From: Desulfovibrio sp. MES5
GTDB taxonomy: Bacteria > Desulfobacterota > Desulfovibrionia > Desulfovibrionales > Desulfovibrionaceae
Assembly (NCBI RefSeq): GCF_002237645.1
Contig: NZ_MJUZ01000014.1
Span: 1-64,000 of the forward strand
DNA: 64,000 nucleotides
Reading direction: 5' to 3'
The translations under genes and the position numbers were made by a program. Position 1 is the stretch's first letter. Each line of letters begins with the position of its first letter. This document shows positions 56,370-64,000 of this stretch, piece after piece. Below the pieces are notes generated by a model. It worked only from the letters and a program-made list of their open reading frames with translations, was not told the DNA's origin and made no database searches.

Positions 56370-57440
56370 TTGGCTCATATCGCATACGTTGACCATTCCT
56401 TCCATCAAAAAAGCTGTTCTTCGGCTTTTTTGCCGGAAATACTGCGCCGACACGGCCACACCGTGGATGTCTATTGGGATCATGGCTGGGAAAGGGGAGA
56501 GCAAGTGCCTCTCCATACGCTTGTAGATTACGATGCGCTCATTCTTTTTCAGATTACAGGCTCTTTCTTGGGCCTTTTATGTGATCTTAACACAAATATT
56601 ACCTTTGTCCCTATGCTTGACGGATATGGAATCACCACGGGGCATGCATTGCCACGCACATACTGGCGCAAATTCGCAGGTGTAAAAATATTAAATTTTT
56701 CGAGAACATTGCACTACATCGCCATAGAGAACTCATTGGTCAGCCAATGCTACCAATACTATCAACCTCCGCTATTTGAATCCCGAGCCCCACAAACCGG
56801 GCTACATGGTTTTTTCTGGTGCAGAAGGCCTGAGGATATTTCCTGGAAGCACATACGCATCTTGATTGGTGAAACCACGTTCGACTCCTTTCACCTACAT
56901 CTGGTGCCTGACCCTGGGCAACCGGAGCCAGAGCGTCCTACAAAAGATGAAATCATGCAACACCACATGACCATTTCCACGGGCTGGTTTGAAACCAAGG
57001 ATGAAATCCTGCAATTGCAAAAGAAAGCAAACGTTTTTTTTGCGCCCCGGCTTGAGGAAGGGATTGGACAGGCTATGCTGGAGGCTTTTTCTCTAGGTCA
57101 ATGCATTGTCTCCCCTGATACGGGTACTATGAATGAATATATTGTCCACGGCGTCAACGGTCTTCTCTATAACCCTGCCGACCTGAGGGCTCTATCATTT
57201 GAAAATGCTGTGAACCTGGGGCAATGGGGACGCGAATCAGCAATCACAGGGCGCTCGCATTGGCAGGAATTGGAGCAAAAACTCGTAGAGTATATTCTTA
57301 CTCCTTCCCGACTGTGCTATGAGCAAGCGTTACTCCCAACCCGACCTCCGTGGATTGAACGTGTTTGCAGCCATCCCATCACGCAGAACTGTAAGTCGAA
57401 ATTGCGGCCTTTTGTTCGCCGGTTGAAGCAACTCACTTAA
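56370..57440 (+). CDS. Glycosyltransferase, GT4-like, TTG start
   Basis: The 356-residue product shows the C-terminal donor-binding pattern of GT4 enzymes: KKANVFFAPRLEEGIGQAML then EAFSLGQCIVSPDTGTMNEY, and HGVNGLLYNPADL. The N-terminus begins AHIAYVDHSFHQKSCSSAFL. The most upstream plausible start is TTG at 56370, with GGATGGGG before it. AT-rich like its neighbours. Function in chain assembly is inferred from location. Confidence 0.8.
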   Translation: MAHIAYVDHSFHQKSCSSAFLPEILRRHGHTVDVYWDHGWERGEQVPLHTLVDYDALILFQITGSFLGLLCDLNTNITFVPMLDGYGITTGHALPRTYWRKFAGVKILNFSRTLHYIAIENSLVSQCYQYYQPPLFESRAPQTGLHGFFWCRRPEDISWKHIRILIGETTFDSFHLHLVPDPGQPEPERPTKDEIMQHHMTISTGWFETKDEILQLQKKANVFFAPRLEEGIGQAMLEAFSLGQCIVSPDTGTMNEYIVHGVNGLLYNPADLRALSFENAVNLGQWGRESAITGRSHWQELEQKLVEYILTPSRLCYEQALLPTRPPWIERVCSHPITQNCKSKLRPFVRRLKQLT

Positions 57441-57587
57441 TCCGGGAATTTTACACCTTAAGCGATTTCGCTTTGTCACCAACCATACTGCATGTCTCAC
57501 ACTGCTAGTTTTTGTTGTTATGCTTTCCGCTGGGTCCAAAAATGAATTGAAGCAAATTTTTCAAAGAACTGATTATTGGTATCTCAT

Positions 57588-58439
57588 ATGCAAGTAGCAC
57601 ATACGGCGTTTTCTGTAGTCATAGCTGTATATAATGCGGGCAAAGTCTTGCCTCGCCTTCTCGATTCGCTTGCCCAGCAAACCTGTCGTGATTTTAATGT
57701 GATCATTCAGGATGGAGCATCAAAAGATAATAGCCTGGCTATTGCAGAAAGTTTTGCCTCGCGTCTGCCCGCCCTTCATTTGCGTAGCGAAAAAGATTCC
57801 GGCATTTATGATGCATGGAACAAGGCTCTTGATACGCATAAAGAGCTGTTGGGAGAGTGGATCATATTCTTGGGGGCAGATGATATTCTGGCCGCCCCGG
57901 ACGTACTCAAGCGCGTGCATGAAAAGCTGACGGACTGCCCCGCGACGTTAAAATACGCATGCGGCGATATAGAATTTTTTTCGGAAGATGGCTTCGAGAC
58001 GCGCCTTCGCAAGGCTGAGGCTGAAAAAGCGTACAGGTTTCTTCCTCTGGGAATGAGTTTTGCCCACTCAGCCCTGTTTCATCGCAAATGTGTTTTTGCG
58101 GTCGAGCGATTTGATTCCTCATACAAAATTGTTGGCGATTACGATTTTTTGATCCGCACCTGGGATGCGCAGGATGCTGGCGTGAATCTGGACATTCTTG
58201 TTACGCGCATGTCCACCGGGGGGTGTAGTAACAATGCCGCCAACGCTGAACTTTTGAAAAATGAAGTTGATCGTATCCGCAGAAAGCATTTTCCCGTCCG
58301 CCAGGTTTTATATAAAATTGAAGAAAAATTAAGCCCCGTGAAGGCCTGCGTAAAATCCGTTTCCAGCAAAAATGCTTTTATGACAGCCATCTGCGCTCGA
58401 CTGCGCAAGTGGAAACAGATGTTCTTTTATCAGCGTTGA
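57588..58439 (+). CDS. Family 2 glycosyltransferase
   Basis: The 283-residue GT-A enzyme has the GT2 opening FSVVIAVYNAGKVLPRLLDS, the donor-site IIQDGASKDNSLAI and DSGIYDAWNKALDTH, followed by FLGADDIL. WcaA/WbbD-like relatives extend O-antigen or colanic acid chains. Its core closely resembles the N-terminal half of the protein at 61313. No strong ribosome site lies before the ATG at 57588; a TTG at 57576 is in frame. The 150 bases before it hold no gene. Confidence 0.87.
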   Translation: MQVAHTAFSVVIAVYNAGKVLPRLLDSLAQQTCRDFNVIIQDGASKDNSLAIAESFASRLPALHLRSEKDSGIYDAWNKALDTHKELLGEWIIFLGADDILAAPDVLKRVHEKLTDCPATLKYACGDIEFFSEDGFETRLRKAEAEKAYRFLPLGMSFAHSALFHRKCVFAVERFDSSYKIVGDYDFLIRTWDAQDAGVNLDILVTRMSTGGCSNNAANAELLKNEVDRIRRKHFPVRQVLYKIEEKLSPVKACVKSVSSKNAFMTAICARLRKWKQMFFYQR

Positions 58440-58440
58440 T

Positions 58441-59322
58441 ATGAATCACATCACTACCTACCTCTGTGGCGGGCTCGGCAACCAGATGTTTCAATATGCC
58501 GCAGGACGAGCCCTGGCGCTGCGTTGCAGAAGCGATCTGTTGCTGAATATCGCCTGGTATGATGCTCCACGGGATGACGCAACGCCCCGGCAATTTTGCC
58601 TTGATGCATTCCCTGCTCTTTACGGGCGGCAAGTCAGCGAAGCCTGGCCAGAGCCGGGAGGGCTTTGCTCCCGAGTGATGCGGCGCGTACTTTTTGCCCT
58701 GCCAATTGCGATCCATGGCTATATTGCCGAACCGTCGTTCAACTACTGGTCGGGGATTGAGCGGGTTCAAGCCCCTGCCCAACTTTCGGGTTTTTGGCAG
58801 ACGGAAAGATATTTTACGCATGAAGCGCGGCAGATACGCACTGACTTTGCTTTTCCGGCTTTGCCGGAACATATCGCATTTGGCTTGCAGAGCAAAATTG
58901 CTGCCGTACAGCATTCCATTTCTGTGCATGTCCGCATGGGGGATTATATAAATAATCCCGCCGCTGCCATGCATAATGTTATCACACCCCAATATTATGC
59001 ACGGGCGCTGCAGTATTTTTATAAAAAATACGGTGCATGCTCCTTGTTTCTGTTTAGTGATGAACCTGATAACGCAGCTTCTTCTTTTGACCCCCAAGGG
59101 CATGAACTGACCATAGTTGATACAAAAACAGAAGCTCATCACGACATGCACCTTATGTCGCTATGCAGGCATCATATTATCGCCAACTCCAGCTTTTCGT
59201 GGTGGGGGGCATGGCTGGGCGGTGAAGGCGGGGTTACCATCGCCCCTTCCCGTTGGTTCACCACGTCAAACATAAACGCGGTGGATGTTTGCCCTGCTGC
59301 GTGGTTACGGGTGGAACCTTAA
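58441..59322 (+). CDS. Alpha-1,2-fucosyltransferase (GT11 family)
   Basis: The 293-residue product has all GT11 hallmarks: the start CGGLGNQMFQYAAGRALALR, the GDP-fucose site ISVHVRMGDYINN, and the C-terminal NSSFSWWGAWLGG. The enzyme transfers fucose from GDP-fucose, made by Gmd and Fcl of this locus, most likely in alpha-1,2 linkage. It starts one base after the preceding stop. Confidence 0.92.
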   Translation: MNHITTYLCGGLGNQMFQYAAGRALALRCRSDLLLNIAWYDAPRDDATPRQFCLDAFPALYGRQVSEAWPEPGGLCSRVMRRVLFALPIAIHGYIAEPSFNYWSGIERVQAPAQLSGFWQTERYFTHEARQIRTDFAFPALPEHIAFGLQSKIAAVQHSISVHVRMGDYINNPAAAMHNVITPQYYARALQYFYKKYGACSLFLFSDEPDNAASSFDPQGHELTIVDTKTEAHHDMHLMSLCRHHIIANSSFSWWGAWLGGEGGVTIAPSRWFTTSNINAVDVCPAAWLRVEP

Positions 59323-59324
59323 CT

Positions 59325-60413
59325 ATGCCAAGCGCAACGCAACAACCTGGGCTTCCCCACCCCGCTCCCCGTTTTTCAACAGCCGAACTTACGGTGCTTC
59401 TGCCTGTATTCAACGGTGCGCAGCATGTTGCTGAAGCGGTAGAATCCATTCTGGCACAGACGTTCACAAATTTCGAACTGCTCGTTATTAATGATGGTTC
59501 TACAGACAACACATTGACGATTCTTGAGCAATTTGCGGCGCAAGATGCCCGCGTGAGGATCGTTTCGCGTGAAAACAGGGGGCTCATTGCCTCGCTGAAC
59601 CAAGGGCTGGCGTTAAGCAGCACAGATATTATTGTGCGCATGGACGCAGACGATATTGCTTTGCCCCACAGGCTGGAACGCCAGCTCGCATTCATGAAAG
59701 CGCATCCAGATGTCGACGTGTGTGGCACAGGGCTAGTTTTTTTTGAAACAGGCCAAGAAAAGCGTTTGCCAGAAAATCACGATGCCCTGCTGGTGCTGAC
59801 CCTTTTCAATACGCCGGTTTTTCACCCTACAGTCATAATGCGCAAATCGAGCGTTCTGACGGTGGGAGGATACTCCAGCAACGCGCCGTGCGCGGAAGAT
59901 TACGACCTTTGGGAGCGCATGCTGCATTCTGGCAGCAGATTTGCCAATCTGGACGAAGTACTGCTGCGATACAGGGTGCACCCGAATGTAAACCGCTCAA
60001 AATATTATGTGAAGATGACCGCGACATCACTGGACATTTGCGGGCGGCAACTTGAGCGGCTCCACTTGCCGGTCAATGCAGCATCATTGGCGCTCCACCG
60101 TATCTGCTGCGCACCCTGCCCCGAAACACCCGCTATTCATGCTCAGCTGATCGACTGGTTGCACCGTATTGAAAAAGCAAACGCTGCGAGTCCCCTGTAC
60201 CCGAAAGAGGCTCTGGCGCGTGAGCTTGCCCGCAGAGAACATGCCTTTACCGAGCTTTCGCCCTTTCAACAGCCCGCTGGCTGGATTGCCCGCCATCTTC
60301 GGCATTGCGCTCACCGTATGCTCTCTTTGGCGGGACATAACCGTCCGGCTCTGGAAGGATGGCTTGCATCCTGCTGGTGGCATGCAAAAAAATTCATGAA
60401 AAAACTGCGGTAA
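59325..60413 (+). CDS. Family 2 glycosyltransferase
   Basis: The 362-residue product has a GT2 domain (TVLLPVFNGAQHVAEAVESI, LLVINDGSTDNTLTIL, IIVRMDADDIALPHRLERQL with DxD, and SSNAPCAEDYDLWERML). The C-terminal 130 residues are helical and basic and may contact the membrane. The ATG at 59325 lies two bases after the fucosyltransferase stop. Sugar specificity is unknown. Confidence 0.88.
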   Translation: MPSATQQPGLPHPAPRFSTAELTVLLPVFNGAQHVAEAVESILAQTFTNFELLVINDGSTDNTLTILEQFAAQDARVRIVSRENRGLIASLNQGLALSSTDIIVRMDADDIALPHRLERQLAFMKAHPDVDVCGTGLVFFETGQEKRLPENHDALLVLTLFNTPVFHPTVIMRKSSVLTVGGYSSNAPCAEDYDLWERMLHSGSRFANLDEVLLRYRVHPNVNRSKYYVKMTATSLDICGRQLERLHLPVNAASLALHRICCAPCPETPAIHAQLIDWLHRIEKANAASPLYPKEALARELARREHAFTELSPFQQPAGWIARHLRHCAHRMLSLAGHNRPALEGWLASCWWHAKKFMKKLR

Positions 60414-60513
60414 AATTGGCGATACTGGGGCATGGGCATGTATTCGAAGGTATTTACGTATTGCAACTGCCAGCGTACCCTTTCTTGATCACATACCGCT
60501 GCAATAATTCGTC

Positions 60514-61269
60514 ATGGAAGCCATGAAAAAACTCATTGCCTATTCGCTTTGGGGCGACAACCCCAAGTACACCGAGGGCGCGGTCATTAATGCGCTGCAG
60601 CTCCCTGAGGTTTACCCCGGATGGGTCGCGCGTTTTTATTGTGGGCACACTGTGCCCGACAATATCGCAGCCCGCCTGCAGCAGGCTGACGCTGAGGTTA
60701 TTTGGGTCGACGGCCGCAACGACAACCGTGGCATGTTCTGGCGTTTTTGGGCGCTGGCAGACGAAGATATTGAGCGCGTCATCATGCGCGATACAGACTC
60801 ACGCCTGACGCCACGAGAAAAGGCTGCTGTTGACGAATGGGAGCGCAGCGGTCTTGCAGGACACATTATGCGTGATCACCCCTACCACGGTATGCCTGTA
60901 ATGGGAGGAATGTGGGGCTGCAAGGGCGGGTTGTTTCGAGATGTCAAAACAATGATACAGAGCTTTTCGCCCACAAGCGCGCATAACCAGGATCAGCTTT
61001 TTCTTGAAAAAGTCATCTATCCGCAGCTGATTGCAGCTGGCTGCTGCGTTCATGATCCTTTTTTTCGCTATGAAAGCACAGCCCGTCCGTTTCCCACGCC
61101 CCGACAGGATTATACCTTTGTTGGCGAAGCCATAGGCAGCGACGGGCAGAGGGAAGACCATTGGCAGATTTTGCGCGAGTATGAGCAAAACCCCTTGCGC
61201 AGGCTGCGCTTTGCCTGTAAGCGGCAAATACTTGCAATGCAATTGCGCCTCTTTGGCAGAATAGGATGA
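60514..61269 (+). CDS. Putative glycosyltransferase-like protein of the glycan locus
   Basis: The 251-residue product begins MEAMKKLIAYSLWGDNPKYT and has FWRFWALADEDIERVIMRDT followed by DSRL, an acid motif (DTDS) reminiscent of the DxD metal site of GT-A transferases. HPYHGMPVMGGMWGCKGG and HNQDQLFLEKVIYP are probably conserved family blocks. I do not recognise a named family. Starts at 60514 or 60523 are possible; neither has a good ribosome site. The 100 bases before it hold no gene. Confidence 0.65.
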   Translation: MEAMKKLIAYSLWGDNPKYTEGAVINALQLPEVYPGWVARFYCGHTVPDNIAARLQQADAEVIWVDGRNDNRGMFWRFWALADEDIERVIMRDTDSRLTPREKAAVDEWERSGLAGHIMRDHPYHGMPVMGGMWGCKGGLFRDVKTMIQSFSPTSAHNQDQLFLEKVIYPQLIAAGCCVHDPFFRYESTARPFPTPRQDYTFVGEAIGSDGQREDHWQILREYEQNPLRRLRFACKRQILAMQLRLFGRIG

Positions 61270-61312
61270 TGCTCCTGAATACTTATGTACGCTGGACACA
61301 ATATTGAGCCCC

Positions 61313-63007
61313 ATGATGAATGAATACGCGCTGGAACTCTCTGTAATCATTGCCGTGTGCAATGCAGCCAAGCCCTTTGATGCCACGTTGGGCGGCTTCT
61401 CTGCCCGCTCCCCTTTTTCCTACGAAATTGTCGTCCAGGATGCCATGTCTGCTGATGACACAGAACAGGTTGTTCTGAATCATGCAGACCTGCCGATCTC
61501 ATATGAGCGCGCCCCAGACAGTGGCATTTATGACGCCTGGAACAAAGCCCTTCTCCGAACGCGTGGCAAGTGGGTCTGTTTTATGGGCGCCGGTGACAGC
61601 ATTGACTGGCCCGCTCTGGCGCAGTGCATATCTGAGCTTAAGCAGTTGCCCGATTCTGTGGAGTATTATTCCACACCTGTGAGGCTTGTTACCCCCAGCG
61701 GTGCCGCCCTGGAGCTGATGTGCCCCTCAACCGCGCCAGTGCGCGATCTGCCGCAGGGCATGAGCCTGCCGCATCCGGGGCTGTTCCATCGCAGCACCCT
61801 TTTCACAAGGCACAAATTTGATGCCACTTGTCGCATTGCAGGAGATTATGATTTCCTGTGCCGCACCCTGCGTGAAGATAATGTCCGCATAGGCGGCATC
61901 ACCTATGTCTCCATGCTGACAGGGGGCATAAGCGGTAGCATGGGTTCCATGTGCACCAGCGAAAAGGAATTGTTGCGGCTCTCACGAAAATATTTTCCGA
62001 AGGCAGTTCCGCTCAAACCTCTGCTGCGCCTTGCCCGAAGCAACGGTTATTTGGGCGTACGCTGGCTTTGCGGCAAACGTGTTGCCGGATATTTTGCGGA
62101 CCTGCCGCGCCTGGCTCAGGGAAAGCCCCGACTGTGGAGCCTTCCAGAGCAGAGGGCTCTTGCCACGCCCCTTCCAGCGCTGGAGCAACCGTCAATTGAT
62201 CTGCTTGTGGCGACACTGGGGCGACTTAATGAACTTGATCGGCTGCTCACGTCTCTTGAAAAGCAGACATACAAAAACTTTCGCGTCCTGCTGGCCGACC
62301 AAAATCCGCCAGGCTATCTGGACGACATGTTAGCACGTCATGCCAGCTTGCCCATAAATCGGACGGAACTTTCTCCACAGGGCGTTTCCAGTGCCCGTAA
62401 CGCCATACAGGCACAATCCACCGCAGATATTGTCGCCTTCCCTGATGACGACTGCTGGTACGCGTCCGATACGTTGGAGCGCGTGGTGGAGCTTTTTAGG
62501 GTTTATCCTTCATGCGGCGCCTTGCTGGGAGTGTGGACGGCATCGCCCCAAACACCTGCACCCAAGATTTCGGAAGGCATAGTGAGCCGTACAGGACTTT
62601 TTCGGCTTGCGGGAACGTGCGTGCAATTTTACCGCAAGGAAGTCATCACTGACATACAGTTTGATCCTCAGCTTGGCCCCGGCACAGGGTTGCCCTACGG
62701 CTGCGGCGAGGACACGGACTATCTGCTGCATGTGCATGCGCTGACTGAAGTGCGGCGATACAAAAGAATTCGCGTTTTTCACCCTGCGCCTGAAACAAAC
62801 TTGCCTCCTCCTGAAAAGGTGGCAAGTTATGCCGCAGGACGTATCTATTTGCTCAAAAAACACAAATTCCCATTGTGGTTTATTTTTGCCAATATACTGT
62901 TCCCTGTTCTTGCATTGCCATTCGGTATGGTCGTGCATGGAAGAGGCTGGGCAAAATACCGATGGCAAATGTTCAAGGCAAGGCTGCGAGCCTGGAGATG
63001 CGGATAG
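61313..63007 (+). CDS. Two-domain glycosyltransferase (two GT2 modules)
   Basis: The 564-residue product contains two GT-A modules. The first (LSVIIAVCNAAKPFDATL, DSGIYDAWNKALLRT, CRIAGDYDFLCRTL) resembles the protein at 57588. The second begins near residue 295 (SIDLLVATLGRLNELDRLLT) and has IVAFPDDDCWYA as metal site. A hydrophobic stretch near the C-terminus (FPLWFIFANILFPVLALPFG) could anchor it in the membrane. Such tandem enzymes often add two sugars in turn. ATG at 61313 or 61316 are possible. Confidence 0.87.
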   Translation: MMNEYALELSVIIAVCNAAKPFDATLGGFSARSPFSYEIVVQDAMSADDTEQVVLNHADLPISYERAPDSGIYDAWNKALLRTRGKWVCFMGAGDSIDWPALAQCISELKQLPDSVEYYSTPVRLVTPSGAALELMCPSTAPVRDLPQGMSLPHPGLFHRSTLFTRHKFDATCRIAGDYDFLCRTLREDNVRIGGITYVSMLTGGISGSMGSMCTSEKELLRLSRKYFPKAVPLKPLLRLARSNGYLGVRWLCGKRVAGYFADLPRLAQGKPRLWSLPEQRALATPLPALEQPSIDLLVATLGRLNELDRLLTSLEKQTYKNFRVLLADQNPPGYLDDMLARHASLPINRTELSPQGVSSARNAIQAQSTADIVAFPDDDCWYASDTLERVVELFRVYPSCGALLGVWTASPQTPAPKISEGIVSRTGLFRLAGTCVQFYRKEVITDIQFDPQLGPGTGLPYGCGEDTDYLLHVHALTEVRRYKRIRVFHPAPETNLPPPEKVASYAAGRIYLLKKHKFPLWFIFANILFPVLALPFGMVVHGRGWAKYRWQMFKARLRAWRCG

Positions 63008-63207
63008 CCTGCCACAGCAAAACATTTTCCATAAAATGCAAGGGAAAAGGCAGTAAAAAGGCACGGCGATTTGGGGAGTTGTAAAGAGCAAGTGTACTGC
63101 CCGCATAAGTCAAACGGTCTTTAAGGGAATCTTTCCGTTTTTTACCAGTCTGATATCAGCATTGCGGGGTTTTACAGCCAGGCTCCGGGTGCAGGCAGGT
63201 GGCGTTA
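63008..63207. other. Intergenic region after the glycan locus
   Basis: No gene, RNA or convincing terminator was recognised. Confidence 0.35.
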
Positions 63208-63907
63208 ACGTTCTGTCAAGCCAGAGAGCGCGTTGTCCAGGTGCTCCAGGCTGCGCTATTGGCACGGCCAGAAGAATTTTTCCTTAATCGTGCGCATGGT
63301 GCGTTCAGCATCGGCGTTGCCTAGGGGATTCCTTAGCTGGTGGATGCCTGTGCGATGCCGAGTGGTGACATTGACGCGCAAAAATCTTTCTTGCTGTTCG
63401 CATCGGGTATTCCACACGGTTGGCGTTGACGGCCATGCCGGTTTTATGCTGGAGGATAGCTCCGATGCAACACCAGACCCCAAAAAGATGATCTATTTTG
63501 AGGGCCTCAACCAATGGCAAGAGCTCGGCATCGCGCCGAAGCTGAACCTGGCCGATTTGGCTCTGCCACTTACCAGTCTTTTTTAATTCCAGCCTCAATT
63601 CACCAACAGCCTGTTTAAGCATTTTATTCTTTGCCGTAAGCCGTCCCTCCCGATGATTTGCCGTGCCGCTTTGAAGGCCTGGGCGACATTGGCTCAAAAC
63701 GTATCCCGCCAGCGTACACATGCTCCGAGCGATTTGATATTCACGGCAAAAGCTTGCCGTAGCGCGCCCGGCAATCCTCAAGCACAATGCGAGCTTTACC
63801 TTTACTGCCTCAGGCATATCTTTTTGCTTACCCACAAAATAAAGGATACGGTTGTGAATTTTCCGTATCCTTTGGTTCAATAGCCGTTTCTCACTCAAGA
63901 TCGTCAA
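63208..63907 (-). pseudogene. Decayed IS3-type transposase OrfB
   Basis: Minus-strand frames carry scattered transposase sequence: LLPLVEALKIDHLF and HKTGMAVNANRVEYPMRTAR in one frame, then NADAERTMRTIKEKFFWPC in another, then a stop and RSLEHLDNALSGL. These are pieces of an IS3-family OrfB separated by frameshifts and a deletion of most of the catalytic DDE core. The element cannot encode an active transposase. It closes the glycan locus on this side. Confidence 0.7.
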
Positions 63908-64000
63908 GGTACTTGCAGAAAAGCAACCACGAGGTCTGTCCTGTGCAGTTCAGTTCTGCTGAGCAGCCCACTCCGTTACGAAACAGGTATCCATGCGATT
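63908..64000. other. Window end
   Basis: The last 93 bases show no recognised feature. Confidence 0.3.

Overview
The window reads as chromosomal DNA of an anaerobic, nitrogen-fixing sulfate reducer, most likely Desulfovibrio or a close relative. The reasons are the cooA-cooS-cooC carbon monoxide locus, a compact clostridial/group III style nif cluster (nifH-I1-I2-D-K-E-NB with a split nifV), a BioW-type biotin start, and rather GC-rich genes interrupted by AT-rich accessory stretches. The species is not determined.

Layout. 1-0.19 kb: the end of an IS3-family element. 0.6-7.3 kb: a methyl-accepting chemotaxis protein, a secreted gamma-glutamyltransferase and a Tat-exported CueO-like multicopper oxidase. 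7.3-11.6 kb: cooC, cooS and the CO-sensing regulator cooA on the minus strand. A match to the CooA operator lies in front of cooS, and two copies of a MITE-like repeat flank cooSC in opposite orientation. 12.0-27.3 kb: nifA, divergent from a sigma-54 promoter and nifH, nifI1, nifI2, nifD, nifK, nifE, a nifN-nifB-nifX fusion, nifV-omega, nifV-alpha, an AnfO-like gene and an unrecognised repeat protein. 27.4-34.4 kb: cyclic-di-GMP signalling (PilZ protein, EAL phosphodiesterase with a degenerate GGDEF, intact diguanylate cyclase) plus a small CI-like repressor in AT-rich DNA. 34.8-38.2 kb: bioW-bioF, tatA and a molbindin. 38.6-43.2 kb: a five-gene minus-strand operon with a NitT/TauT-type ABC importer and an AtuA-like (DUF1446) pair. 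43.7-45.6 kb: a small accessory island with a PD-(D/E)XK nuclease-like protein and an unknown partner. 46.0-63.0 kb: a surface polysaccharide locus making GDP-mannose and GDP-fucose, an ABC exporter (Wzm/Wzt), several glycosyltransferases, a methyltransferase and an alpha-1,2-fucosyltransferase-like enzyme. 63.2-63.9 kb: a decayed IS3-type transposase.

How the parts work together. NifA and sigma-54 would switch on nifH and the genes behind it; NifI1/NifI2 would switch nitrogenase off when ammonium appears; NifE, the NifN-B-X fusion and the two-part homocitrate synthase make the cofactor. CooA with CO would activate cooS, and CooC loads nickel into CooS. The last third builds and exports a fucose-containing glycan.

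The most notable non-gene signals are short dispersed repeats. Two families (7304-7459 and 10740-10910; 4908-5010 and 34704-34803) each have an end that coincides exactly with the TAG stop codon of the adjacent gene. The best candidates for undescribed biology are the repeat protein ending the nif cluster, the nuclease island, the AtuA/transporter operon and the stop-codon-linked repeats.
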